Assembly: GCF_008364825.1 (NCBI RefSeq)
Contig: NZ_VTTO01000022.1
Location: forward strand, 39,899 to 103,898
DNA from: Azospirillum sp. B21
GTDB taxonomy: Bacteria > Pseudomonadota > Alphaproteobacteria > Azospirillales > Azospirillaceae
Direction of reading: 5' to 3'
Length of the DNA stretch: 64,000 bases
A program made the position numbers and the translations under genes. The notes under the pieces were generated by a model that was not told where the DNA came from, made no database searches, and was given only the letters and a program-made list of their open reading frames with translations. This document shows positions 28,785-37,744 of this stretch, piece by piece; within the stretch, counting starts at the first letter, position 1; each line of letters opens with the position of its first letter.

Positions 28785-29857
28785 GGCGCCTCTCCTTCCC
28801 CGGCCTTCTCCGAAATCCCTTCCGAATCCTCATCCTCGAAGCCGATCAGGGCCAGCGCGCGGGCGCGGATGCCGCGGCTGGTGGCGTAATGGACCAGCGC
28901 CTCCTCCCGGCCATGGGTCACCCAGACTTCCGGCGCGCCGACATCCTCCAGCGTCCGGCACAGCTCGTCCCAGTCGGCATGGTCGGAGATGACCAGCGGC
29001 AGTTCCACCCCACGCTGGCGGGCGCGCTGGCGCACCCGCATCCAGCCCGACGCCACCGCCACCACCGGATCGGCCAGCCGCCGCGCCCAGCGGTCGGCCA
29101 CCGCCGCCGGCGGGGCCAGCACCAGGGCGCCCTTCAAATCCTCCTTCGCCGCCACCGTGGCCGGACGCAGCTCCCCCAACTCCACCCCCCAATCGCTGTA
29201 GAGCCGGCACAGCGGCTCCAGTGCGCCATGCAGCCAGATCGGCCGGTCATACCCCGCCGCCCGCAGCAGCGTGATCAGCCGCTGGCATTTGCCCAGCGCA
29301 TAGACGCCGACCACATGGCTGCGCTCGGGGAACAGCGCCATCGAATGCAGCAGCTTCCCCACCTCGCCCAGGTCGGGCGGGTGGCGGAACACCGGCAGGC
29401 CGAAGGTCGCCTCGGTGACGAAGACGTCGCAAGGCACCGGCTCGAACGGGGCGCAGGTGCGGTCGAGCCGGCGCTTGTAGTCGCCCGACACCACCACGCG
29501 CGACCCGGCATGCTCCAGCACCACCTGGGCGCTGCCCAGCACATGGCCGGCCGGCACCAGCCGCACCCTGACGCCGCCGATGGTCAACCCCTCGCCATAC
29601 TCCAGCGCTTGCAGGCTTCCCCCCACGCCTGCGCCCATCCGCTGGCGCATGATGGCGAGCGTACCCGGAGTCGCCAGCACATTGTGGTTGCCCGGCCTCG
29701 CATGGTCGGAATGGCCGTGGGTGACGACCGCGCGCTCCACCGGACGCACCGGGTCGATGTAGAAGCCTCCCGGCTCGACATAGAGCCCCTCGGGAAGGAC
29801 CTTGATCCACCTGTCGGGGTGGGGACGATCTGGATTGGATTGGTGTGCAGCGGACAT
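28781..29857 (-). CDS. Ligase-associated DNA damage response exonuclease (metallo-beta-lactamase fold)
   Basis: A 358-residue nuclease of the beta-CASP/metallo-beta-lactamase group, annotated in many genomes as ligase-associated exonuclease. The metal motif VTHGHSDHARPG is near residue 45, with VPAGHVLGSAQVVLEHAGSR and VVSGDYKRRLDRTC next, and a C-terminal LVISDHADWDELCRTL plus WVTHGREEALVHY. Start 29857 (MSAAHQ) leaves 52 bases to the divergent psuG. In complete versions of the system a DEXH helicase and the nuclease PdeM follow; neither is here. Confidence 0.92.
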   Translation of the reverse strand: MSAAHQSNPDRPHPDRWIKVLPEGLYVEPGGFYIDPVRPVERAVVTHGHSDHARPGNHNVLATPGTLAIMRQRMGAGVGGSLQALEYGEGLTIGGVRVRLVPAGHVLGSAQVVLEHAGSRVVVSGDYKRRLDRTCAPFEPVPCDVFVTEATFGLPVFRHPPDLGEVGKLLHSMALFPERSHVVGVYALGKCQRLITLLRAAGYDRPIWLHGALEPLCRLYSDWGVELGELRPATVAAKEDLKGALVLAPPAAVADRWARRLADPVVAVASGWMRVRQRARQRGVELPLVISDHADWDELCRTLEDVGAPEVWVTHGREEALVHYATSRGIRARALALIGFEDEDSEGISEKAGEGEAP

Positions 29858-29909
29858 GCGTCCTAATATAGGGCGCTCCAACCGGCCCCCAACAGCGGAG
29901 ACACAGCGC

Positions 29910-30824
29910 ATGCACCCGATCCTGCTGCCCACCCCCGAGGTCGCCGACGCGCTTGCCGGAAAGCGCCCGGTGGTGGCGCTGGAATCGACGGTGATCTCCC
30001 ACGGCATGCCCTACCCCCGCAACCTGGAGACCGCCCGCGCGCTGGAGGCGGAGGTGCGGGCCGCCGGGGCGATCCCCGCCACCATCGCGGTGATGGACGG
30101 GCGCATCCGCATCGGCCTGGACGACGAGGCGCTGGAGCGGCTGGCAACCGGCGGCCATGCCGTGCGCAAGCTGAGCCGGCGCGATCTGCCCATCGCCATC
30201 GCGACCCGGGCGCTGGGGGCGACCACGGTGGCGGCGACGATGATCGGGGCGCGGTTGGCCGGCATATCCGTCTTCGCCACCGGCGGCATCGGCGGCGTCC
30301 ACCGCGGGGCGGAGTCCAGCTTCGACATCTCCGCCGACCTCGACGAGCTGGCCCGCACCTCGGTCTGCGTGGTCTGCGCCGGAGCCAAGTCGATCCTTGA
30401 CCTGCCCAAGACGCTGGAGGTGCTGGAGACCCGCGGAGTCCCGGTGCTGGGCTTCGGCACCGACGAATTCCCGGCCTTCTACAGCCGCCGCAGCGGCCTG
30501 CCCGTCGATCATCGCTGTGACAACGTAACCGCGGTGGCGGACATTCTGCGCGCGAAATGGCAGCTTGGCCTGGACGGCGGCGTGCTGCTGGCCAACCCGA
30601 TCCGGCCCGCCGACGAGCTGGACGCCGACGTCATGGAAACCGCCGTCGCCCAGGCGTTGGCCGACGCGGAAGCCAAGGAAATCAAGGGGAAGGACATCAC
30701 TCCCCATCTGCTGGCGGCGCTGGAGCGCATCACCGGCGGGCGCAGCCTGACCGCCAACGTCGCGCTGATCCGCAACAATGCGCGGGTCGCCGCCGGGGTC
30801 GCCGCCGCCCTTGCCGCCGGCTAG
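29910..30824 (+). CDS. psuG: Pseudouridine-5'-phosphate glycosidase
   Basis: A 304-residue enzyme that splits pseudouridine 5'-phosphate into uracil and ribose 5-phosphate. Family motifs include VVALESTVISHGMPYPRNLE near residue 22, KLSRRDLPIAIA near 90, VFATGGIGGVHRGAESSFDI near 128 and CAGAKSILDLPKTLEVLETR near 155, with DECP-type FGTDEFPAFYSRRSG. The matching kinase gene psuK is not adjacent. It is divergent from the exonuclease gene. Confidence 0.95.
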   Translation: MHPILLPTPEVADALAGKRPVVALESTVISHGMPYPRNLETARALEAEVRAAGAIPATIAVMDGRIRIGLDDEALERLATGGHAVRKLSRRDLPIAIATRALGATTVAATMIGARLAGISVFATGGIGGVHRGAESSFDISADLDELARTSVCVVCAGAKSILDLPKTLEVLETRGVPVLGFGTDEFPAFYSRRSGLPVDHRCDNVTAVADILRAKWQLGLDGGVLLANPIRPADELDADVMETAVAQALADAEAKEIKGKDITPHLLAALERITGGRSLTANVALIRNNARVAAGVAAALAAG

Positions 30825-30940
30825 GACCGATCGGATAGGCCATACCTCAGTGGGAGTAAGGCTTTGGCCCCGGTCCCGGCTTAAGACCCCGTTAACCGCC
30901 TGCGCGCAAATCTGTCGTCATCGAACGAGCGGAGGCTTTC

Positions 30941-31357
30941 ATGCGCGCACCCAGCAGCACCTCGACCCTGGTTTCCCGGATGATCGCGATGGCCGGCCAA
31001 GGCGACGAGGCGTCGGGCATCGCGGAGATGAAGGAGCCGGCCCACGTGAAGCGCATCGTCTGGGCCTCCCAGGCGGCGAAGCTCCGGGTCTCCCTCTCCT
31101 CCCGCACCATCCACGAGATCGAGAGCGCCGTCACCGCCGACCTGGACAGCATGGAGCTGCCGGAAGTGTTCTTCACCTCGGTCGAGGTGAACGGCCATGT
31201 GGTGACCTGCGACCTCGACGCCTCCGGCACCGCCTCCATCTTCGGGCTGATCGAGGCCCACGAATATGACGATCTGGTCGAAGAGGCCGGCGACGACGCC
31301 CTGTTCGGTGTCGATTGGGACGGCGTCTACGTCACCCCGGCCCGCACCCGGCATTGA
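30941..31357 (+). CDS. Hypothetical protein
   Basis: A 138-residue soluble protein that I do not recognise. It lacks signal or membrane segments. The N-terminal third is polar; the central part (KRIVWASQAAKLRVSLSSRT, IHEIESAVTADLDSM) looks helical and the last part (FTSVEVNGHVVTCDLDASG, HEYDDLVEEAGDD) is acidic. Codon use is normal for the region, and a GGAGG-type site lies before the ATG, so it is likely a real gene. It is isolated between psuG and the convergent GGDEF-EAL gene. Confidence 0.6.
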   Translation: MRAPSSTSTLVSRMIAMAGQGDEASGIAEMKEPAHVKRIVWASQAAKLRVSLSSRTIHEIESAVTADLDSMELPEVFFTSVEVNGHVVTCDLDASGTASIFGLIEAHEYDDLVEEAGDDALFGVDWDGVYVTPARTRH

Positions 31358-31396
31358 TCCCGGGACACTGGTCCCACCGAGCCTCGCTTTCGAAAA

Positions 31397-31421
31397 CGCC
31401 CTGCAGCCCGCCTGCGGGGCG
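31397..31421 (+). terminator. Terminator between convergent genes
   Basis: A ten-base-pair stem (arms 31397-31406 and 31412-31421, including CCCTGCAG paired with CTGCGGGG and one G-U) with loop CCCGC, followed by ATTTCGTTT. It ends the hypothetical gene and may also act in the reverse direction. Confidence 0.6.
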
Positions 31422-31461
31422 ATTTCGTTTGGGCATCAGTCTCGTTGAACGCTCCCCCCGA

Positions 31462-34400
31462 TCAGCCCGGCTCGCGGCCGTTCGGCTGCCGATTCGCCCC
31501 GGCGCTGGACATGCCGACCACCACGTCGTCGTGGGAGACGATGGGCAATGACGCCCGCCGCTCCTCCCAGGCGGCCAGGAAGCCGTCGATACGGTCGGCC
31601 GGCAGCGGCCGGCTGACGAAATAGCCCTGGATCAGGTCGCAGCCCATCCGCGACAGCGCCTCCCACTGGGCCGGTTCCTCCACCCCCTCCGCCACCACGC
31701 TGCGGCTCAGGTCATGGGCGATGCGCGAGATGGACGACACCATGCTGCGCGCGTCGGACCGGCGATGGACGTCGTTGATGAAGGCCTTGTCGAGCTTCAG
31801 CGTGTTGATCGGCAAGGTCCGCAGATAGGTCAGCGACGAATAGCCGGTGCCGAAATCGTCCAGCGCGATGTGCACGCCGGCCTGCCGCAGCGCGTTCAGC
31901 TTGTCGATGGCGGCGTCCAGCGATCCGATCATCTGCGACTCGGTGATTTCCAGCTCCAGCCGGTTCGGCGGCAATCCGGTGCGCTCCAGCACCTCCAGCA
32001 CCCGCGGCACGAAATCGTTCTGCGCAAGCTGCACCGCCGACATGTTGACGCTCATCGTGATGTTTCCGATGCCGCGGCAGGCCAGCCCCACCGCCTCGAC
32101 GCAGGCGGTCTCCAGCACCCAGAGGCCGAGCGGGACGATCAGGCCCGAATCCTCGCACACCGGAATGAAGCGGTCGGGGGAGACCGGCCCCAGCTCCGCA
32201 TCGGTCCAGCGGATCAGCGCCTCGAAGCCGTGGATCCGGCCGTCCGACGTCGCCACCTGCGGCTGGTATTGCAAGCTGAAGGACTGGCGGTCGAAGGCCA
32301 GCCGCGCCCGGCTGAGCAGCCGCACACGCTCCACCACCCGGCGGTTCATGTCGGGGGTGAAGGTGCAGATGCGCCCGCGCCCGCTGTCCTTGGCCCGGTA
32401 CATGGCGGTGTCGGCGTTCTGCAGCAGATCGTCGAAGCAACGTCCGTCCCAGGGGTAGCGGGCGATGCCGACGCTGCAGGTCACGAAGAAATGCTGCCCT
32501 TCGACCAGGAAGGGGGCGGCCAGCGCCTGTTCCAGCCGCTGCGCCACGTCGGCCGGTTCGCCGGCCTCGCTGCCATGAACCACTACGACGAACTCGTCGC
32601 CGCCCAGCCTGGCGATGAACGGTCCCTCCCCCGCTCCCCGGCGGACGCGCAGGCCGAGCGCCATCAACAGCTCATCGCCCGCCTTGTGGCCGAAGCTGTC
32701 GTTGATGAACTTGAAATTGTCCATGTCGAGGAACAGCAGAGCCAGGGGCCGGGCATGGCCGGAGGCCTTGTCGTCGGCGATCAGCCGGTCGACATGCTGC
32801 TCCAGCGTCAGCCTGTTCGGCAGACCGGTCAGCGGATCGAAATGGGCCAGATGGTCCAGCCAGTCCTGCTGCCGCTTCTCCGCCGTGATGTCGGTGTAGG
32901 ATCCGGCCATCACCACCGGCTTGCCCTGGTCGTCGAACAGAGCCTTGCCGGTGGCGTAGAGCCACAGATAGCTGCCGTCACGGTGGCGGACCCGGTATTC
33001 GGTCCGATATTCCGGCAGCTCGCCGGACAGGTGGCGCCGCAGCGCCTCCTCCGCCTGTTCACGGTCTTCCGCGTGGATGCGGTCGAACCAGGCCGCCATC
33101 GAATTGATGATGAGGGAGTCCACGCCCAGCAGTTCCATCACCCGGCCGGACAGAACGCGGCGGTCGGCCTCGATGTCCCAGGTCCAGATGATGTCGCGCG
33201 ACGCCTCCGCCACCAGCCGCATCCGCCTTTCGCGTTCGCGCAGAGCCTCCTTGCTGGCGGTCAGTTCCTCCAGCCTCGCCTGCAGATCCCGGCGCGACTG
33301 GCTGAGCGCCAGATTGCTCTGCAGCAGGGCCGCCTCGGCCGCCCGGCGCTGGCGCAACGCGAAGGACAGGACAAGCACCATGACCGTCAGCACCACGATG
33401 ACGATGCCGACCGTCACCACCAGCCAGCGGTAGGTCTCCAGGAAGGAGAAGGGCTTGTTGACCAACCGGTCGAGCGGCCCCACCCGCGACAGATCGAGTC
33501 GATGGCGCTCCACCTGCCGGTAATCCATCGCCCGGACGACGGATTCCGGCCGCTCCGCCGGCAGGGAAGCGATGGATCTGCCGGTCACGATCGCCGCTGC
33601 CACCGCACCGACCGCGCGTCCGTGCTCCAGCGCGCTCAGCAGGCTGCCGCCGGCGATGCCGCGGCCCAGCAGATACTCCTGCAGGCCGTAGATCGGCGCG
33701 CTGCTCTTCTCGCTCATCAGTTCCAGGAACTGCTCGGGCGGCAGGACCAGACCGTCGCGGTCGGTCGCGTAGGTTCCCAGCAGCACGGCGCTGTCCGGCG
33801 GCAGGGTCGCCAGCCGCTCCTCCAGCCGGGCGAAGGGCAGGTCGGGCAGAATCTGCCGCTCCAGCCCGGCGGGAAGGCGGCCGGCGGCGGCAAGGGCATC
33901 GATCTCCAGGTCCAGTGCCGTTCCCGATTCCGTGTGGTCGCGCAGGATGAACAGGCGGCGCAGTCCGGGATTGGCCGCCATCGCCATGTGCAGCGTGCCT
34001 TCGATGTCCTTGGCTTCGGTCACCCCGATCACATTCGATTCGCCCTCCGTCAGCAGGCGGGCCGAGGCGCCGATCACGCCGCCATGCACCAGCGGCACCG
34101 GTCCATGAATCTCCCGCCGCAAATCGACCGCAAAGGCCAGCGCGGCATCGTCGGTGGCGATGATGGCGTCGATTGTGCCTCTGGGGTGCCGATGGCCGAT
34201 CAGTGCCCGCAACCGCTCAAGCCCGCTTGCGTCCGGAAAGCGCTTCCAATCCAGGTGATAGGGGATCGTGATCGCGTTGGGCGCCGAGGCCGCCAGTTCC
34301 TTGGCGATGCCGGCAGCCTGATGGTCGGTCCATTCATAACCCTGGTGGTATGAATGCAGCACCAGCACGGTCCGGTTCGGCGCCGTCGCCCGCCCCTCCA

Positions 34401-34482
34401 CCGGCAAGGACGAGGCGGCCATCCCAAGCAGCATCAGCAGCAGGGTGCAGCCGCGAATCCAGGTAATGGACCAACCGGTCAT
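31462..34482 (-). CDS. ABC-substrate-binding-like, PAS, GGDEF, EAL signalling protein
   Basis: A 1006-residue cyclic-di-GMP enzyme. Signal peptide/first helix at 1-30; a periplasmic ABC-type substrate-binding domain (about 35-320: TVLVLHSYHQGYEWTDHQAA); a transmembrane helix near 355-380; coiled coil; PAS/PAC (about 425-545, EYRTEYRVRHRDGSYLWLYA); GGDEF with intact RLGGDEFVVVV near 627; EAL with FEALIRW near 752, EITESQMIGS and ALDDFGTGYSSL near 877. Both enzymatic motifs are intact, so it could be bifunctional. Upstream sequence to the catalase gene is 370 bases. Confidence 0.93.
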   Translation of the reverse strand: MTGWSITWIRGCTLLLMLLGMAASSLPVEGRATAPNRTVLVLHSYHQGYEWTDHQAAGIAKELAASAPNAITIPYHLDWKRFPDASGLERLRALIGHRHPRGTIDAIIATDDAALAFAVDLRREIHGPVPLVHGGVIGASARLLTEGESNVIGVTEAKDIEGTLHMAMAANPGLRRLFILRDHTESGTALDLEIDALAAAGRLPAGLERQILPDLPFARLEERLATLPPDSAVLLGTYATDRDGLVLPPEQFLELMSEKSSAPIYGLQEYLLGRGIAGGSLLSALEHGRAVGAVAAAIVTGRSIASLPAERPESVVRAMDYRQVERHRLDLSRVGPLDRLVNKPFSFLETYRWLVVTVGIVIVVLTVMVLVLSFALRQRRAAEAALLQSNLALSQSRRDLQARLEELTASKEALRERERRMRLVAEASRDIIWTWDIEADRRVLSGRVMELLGVDSLIINSMAAWFDRIHAEDREQAEEALRRHLSGELPEYRTEYRVRHRDGSYLWLYATGKALFDDQGKPVVMAGSYTDITAEKRQQDWLDHLAHFDPLTGLPNRLTLEQHVDRLIADDKASGHARPLALLFLDMDNFKFINDSFGHKAGDELLMALGLRVRRGAGEGPFIARLGGDEFVVVVHGSEAGEPADVAQRLEQALAAPFLVEGQHFFVTCSVGIARYPWDGRCFDDLLQNADTAMYRAKDSGRGRICTFTPDMNRRVVERVRLLSRARLAFDRQSFSLQYQPQVATSDGRIHGFEALIRWTDAELGPVSPDRFIPVCEDSGLIVPLGLWVLETACVEAVGLACRGIGNITMSVNMSAVQLAQNDFVPRVLEVLERTGLPPNRLELEITESQMIGSLDAAIDKLNALRQAGVHIALDDFGTGYSSLTYLRTLPINTLKLDKAFINDVHRRSDARSMVSSISRIAHDLSRSVVAEGVEEPAQWEALSRMGCDLIQGYFVSRPLPADRIDGFLAAWEERRASLPIVSHDDVVVGMSSAGANRQPNGREPG

Positions 34483-34852
34483 GGGAACCCCTCGATCGAC
34501 TCCCCGCAACGCGCTCCGTCAGCCGTGACGCCGCCGGATGGTGACGGTTCTTCGTTACCAAAGGATAGGCGCAGCCATCATCCGGGCACCACAGATCTTC
34601 GATAGAGCGAACCCGCATTGTAATGGTTAATTACTATTTTTGATTGGACTCTTATCAGACTCATCACGCACCAAGTGCGCACTGATATTTGTGATATTTA
34701 TGTTTCACAGTGATTATCATTCTGAAGCCATAGAGAAAGACTCCTGCTCCGGTATCGGCGCACCGCTGCGGAACCGGAGTGGCGGAACGGGGGACGACCG
34801 CGGCTGTTCTTCCGGCTACACCCGTTCTTTCCCCATCCGGGAGACTCCGTCC
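34483..34852. other. Intergenic region, divergent promoters
   Basis: A 370-base gap between the GGDEF-EAL gene and the catalase-like gene. Its centre (about 34610-34740) is distinctly AT-rich, including the stretch TAATGGTTAATTACTATTT, and probably contains the divergent promoters. No gene or RNA was recognised in it. Confidence 0.5.
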
Positions 34853-35977
34853 GTGTCAGCCGCCACCGCCAAGCCCCAGCCCCAGCCCCAGGCGCCCCTG
34901 CCCTATACGCCGTCGGTCGAAAACCCCGCCCCCGATGAAGCCCGGCTTTTCGACGAGTTGGCGGAAACAATGCTGTCGATCAGCCGCAAGACCTACGAGG
35001 ACGGCGGCCACGCCCTGCGCAGCGTCCACGCCAAGAGCCACGGGCTGCTGATCGGCCGGCTGGACGTGCTGGACGATCTGCCGGCGGAATTGGCCCAGGG
35101 CCTGTTCGCGCGGGCGGAGAGCTATCCGGCGATCCTGCGGCTGTCGACGACGCCGGGCGACATCCTGCCCGACAGCGTGTCGACTCCGCGCGGTCTGGCG
35201 GTGAAGGTGCTGGGCGTGACCGGCGAACGGCTGCCGGGATCGGAGGATCAGGCGACCCAGGATTTCGTGATGGCCAACGCCCCGGTCTTCTCTGCACCGG
35301 ACGCCAAGCAGTTCCTGTCGACGCTGAAGCTGCTGGCCGCCACCACCGACCGGGCGGAGACGGCGAAGAAGGCGCTGTCCGCGACCCTGCGCGCCGCCGA
35401 ACGGGTGGTGGAGGCCTTCGGCGGCGAGAGCGCCACCCTGAAGACTCTGGGCGGCCATCCCGCAACCCACATTCTGGGCGAAACCTTCTACAGCCAGGCG
35501 GCCCTGCGCCACGGCGCGCATGTCGCCAAGCTGCAGATCGTCCCCGTCTCGCCCAACCTGACGGCGCTGACCGATGCGCCGCTGACCGTCAACGGCAAGC
35601 CCGACAGCCTGCGCGAGGCGGTGGTGGAGTTCTTCCGCGACCATGAAGCGGTCTGGGAGCTGCGCGTCCAGCTGCGCACCGACGAGGAGCGCATGCCGGT
35701 GGAGGATGCCAGCGTGCTGTGGCCGGAGGAGCTGAGCCCCTACCGCGCCGTCGCCCGCATCACCGTGCCGCCGCAGACCGCCTGGAGCGAGGAGCGCTCC
35801 CGCGCCGGCGACGACCGGCTGGCCTTCAGCCCCTGGCACGGTCTGGCCGCGCACCGGCCGCTCGGCTCGATCATGCGCGCCCGCCGCATCGCCTACGACC
35901 ACTCCGCCGGCTTCCGCATGGAGCACAACGGCTGCCCGATGCAGGAACCGGCGGCGGGCTACCGGCTGCCGGGGTGA
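34853..35977 (+). CDS. Catalase-like heme protein
   Basis: A 374-residue member of the small catalase-related (SrpA-like) family. The distal catalytic histidine lies in LRSVHAKSHGLLIGRLDV (about residue 65), the substrate-channel region in RLSTTPGDILPDSVSTPRGL, and the proximal heme tyrosine in RARRIAYDHSAGFRMEHNG near the C-terminus. A GTG start at 34853 is chosen because CGGGAGA lies eight to fourteen bases upstream; the earlier in-frame ATG would add 71 residues of unrelated character. It is likely a heme peroxidase handling organic peroxides. Confidence 0.85.
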   Translation: MSAATAKPQPQPQAPLPYTPSVENPAPDEARLFDELAETMLSISRKTYEDGGHALRSVHAKSHGLLIGRLDVLDDLPAELAQGLFARAESYPAILRLSTTPGDILPDSVSTPRGLAVKVLGVTGERLPGSEDQATQDFVMANAPVFSAPDAKQFLSTLKLLAATTDRAETAKKALSATLRAAERVVEAFGGESATLKTLGGHPATHILGETFYSQAALRHGAHVAKLQIVPVSPNLTALTDAPLTVNGKPDSLREAVVEFFRDHEAVWELRVQLRTDEERMPVEDASVLWPEELSPYRAVARITVPPQTAWSEERSRAGDDRLAFSPWHGLAAHRPLGSIMRARRIAYDHSAGFRMEHNGCPMQEPAAGYRLPG

Positions 35978-35998
35978 GAGGGCGCGGCGCAGCCCCGC

Positions 35999-36544
35999 TC
36001 ACTGCAGGCTGCGCTGCATCTCCTCGAAGGTGCGGGAGAAGCCGTTCAGCGGGAAATCGATGTCGCGCTTGCCCAGGCGCGGCGAGCTGACGCGGACCAG
36101 GATGGTCGAGCCGTTGCGGAACTGGTCGGCGACGCGGCCGGACACGAAGTTCGGGAACATGCACATGTTCAGCGTCGCGACATGCGATTCGATGCGCGGC
36201 TGGCGGTCGACGCGGATGGCGCAGCGGTCGACCAGCCCCTGGCTGGTGGTCAGGAACAGGTGGAAGTCGTTGCCGGTCGGGATGACGCTGAGCGCTATGA
36301 AGCCGACATCCTTCCCGTCGTCGAACAGGCGATAGATCATCAGCCGGCAGGTCTTGCTGTCGGTCATCCGGTCGATGTCGCACTGGTTGGTCCAGGCGCC
36401 CTCCGGCCCGAAATCGGCGGCGGCCTTGGAGAAGTCCACGGCGGCGGCGGGCTTGGCGGTCGACAGGCCGGCGGCCAGCGTCAGGGCCAGAACGCCGGCG
36501 GCGGCAGCCGCCCTGAACCCACCCAACAGACCCTTTGCACGCAT
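35999..36544 (-). CDS. Secreted IalB-like protein
   Basis: A 181-residue protein with a clear signal peptide (AAAAAGVLALTLAAGLSTA, cleavage near PAAA) and a domain of about 140 residues resembling the invasion-associated locus B family: WTNQCDIDRMTDSKTCRLMI, VIPTGNDFHLFLTTSQGLV and MFPNFVSGRVADQFRNGS. Three or four cysteines could form disulfides in the periplasm. Function in non-pathogens is unknown. It is convergent with the catalase-like gene, 21 bases apart. Confidence 0.72.
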   Translation of the reverse strand: MRAKGLLGGFRAAAAAGVLALTLAAGLSTAKPAAAVDFSKAAADFGPEGAWTNQCDIDRMTDSKTCRLMIYRLFDDGKDVGFIALSVIPTGNDFHLFLTTSQGLVDRCAIRVDRQPRIESHVATLNMCMFPNFVSGRVADQFRNGSTILVRVSSPRLGKRDIDFPLNGFSRTFEEMQRSLQ

Positions 36545-36684
36545 CGCCCCGGCTCCCCGACATCGTTCGTATTAACACTGAATGCGCCATGATAACCGGG
36601 GATGGCGGGGGTGCAAGGCACGAGATGCCGCGCGCCGGCCCCGAAGGACGGGCAGGCGCGCGGCATCCGGCGGTCAGATGCACA

Positions 36685-37542
36685 TCAGATGCGCCCTTCC
36701 TCGAAGTCGCGGAAGGCCTGCATCACCTCTTCGCGCGTGTTCATGACGAAGGGACCGCCCCAGGCGATGGGTTCGCCGATCGGTTCGCCGGCCAGCAGAA
36801 GGAAGCGCGCGCCCTCGGGCCCGGCGACCGCCTCCACCCGCTCGCCGTCGCCCAGCACGATCACCCGCGGACCCGACAGCGGTCCCTCGCCGCCGACATC
36901 CAGCGTGCCTTCGAACAGCACGAGGAAGGCGGTGTGGCCGGCCGGCAGCGGCTCGGCGAAGGAGACCGACGGCGGCAGGCTGACGTCGAAATAACGGGCG
37001 TCGGTCGCCTCGGCCCGCACCGGGCCGGCGGTGCCGCGGGCGGTGTCGCCGGCGATCACGGTGACGGTCGCGCCGTCCTCGCGCCGCTCCACCGGGATGG
37101 ATGCTGGCGGGAACTCCTGATAACGCGGCTCTGTCATCTTCAGCCGGGCCGGCAGGTTGATCCACAGCTGGAAGCCGCGCATCAGCCCTTCGGTCTGCTC
37201 CGGCATCTCCGAATGGATCAGGCCGCGGCCGGCGGTCATCCACTGCACGCCGCCGGTCTCGATCACGCCCTCGTGGCCGTGGTTGTCAGCATGGCGCATG
37301 CGGCCGGCCAGCATGTAGGTGACCGTCTCGAAGCCGCGGTGGGGATGGTCGGGGAAGCCGGCGAGATAGTCGGTCGGCTGGTCGGATCCGAACAGGTCCA
37401 GCATCAGGAAGGGGTCGAGCGTGCGCAGGCGGGGCGTGCCCAGCATGCGGGTCATGCTGACCCCGGCGCCGTCGGAGGTGGCCATGCCCTCCACGGCGGC
37501 GAGGACCGGACGGACACCGGGGGTGGCGGACTGGGCGGACAT
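36685..37542 (-). CDS. Pirin-family protein
   Basis: A 285-residue bicupin. The iron-binding residues lie in FPDHPHRGFETVTYML and the downstream GGVQWMTAGRGLIHSEMPEQ (about residues 50-110), as in bacterial pirins; the second cupin domain is about 180-285. Pirins bind iron; some are quercetin dioxygenases, others redox-linked regulators. The start 37542 (MSAQSA) has GGGAG ten bases upstream; the longer reading frame upstream is not typical coding. It lies downstream of the amtB terminator on the same strand. Confidence 0.92.
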   Translation of the reverse strand: MSAQSATPGVRPVLAAVEGMATSDGAGVSMTRMLGTPRLRTLDPFLMLDLFGSDQPTDYLAGFPDHPHRGFETVTYMLAGRMRHADNHGHEGVIETGGVQWMTAGRGLIHSEMPEQTEGLMRGFQLWINLPARLKMTEPRYQEFPPASIPVERREDGATVTVIAGDTARGTAGPVRAEATDARYFDVSLPPSVSFAEPLPAGHTAFLVLFEGTLDVGGEGPLSGPRVIVLGDGERVEAVAGPEGARFLLLAGEPIGEPIAWGGPFVMNTREEVMQAFRDFEEGRI

Positions 37543-37683
37543 GGCGGGGACTCCCGAAAAGAAGAGCGCTGACGATGGACCAGAGGTAGTCCGCCGCGGC
37601 CCCGCCGTGAAGCCGGCCCGCCCGCGCCACAGCGTTTCCGCCGGCGCAACAATCGCCGCGCAACGCTCCCGCATCGGCAAACG

Positions 37684-37711
37684 AAAAAGGCCGCCGGGAA
37701 GCCCGGCGGCC
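37684..37711 (-). terminator. Terminator of amtB
   Basis: On the minus strand a strong hairpin (GGCCGCCGGG / CCCGGCGGCC, loop CTT-type) is followed by TTTTT, 34 bases after the amtB stop. A classic rho-independent terminator. Confidence 0.88.
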
Positions 37712-37744
37712 CTTTCGAAGAGACCCGTGGGAAAGGGAGTGTTC

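Noticed and set aside
31714..34353. Plus-strand frame opposite the GGDEF-EAL gene
   Set aside because: Shadow frame rich in Arg/Gln/His and without motifs; the minus-strand protein has complete domains.
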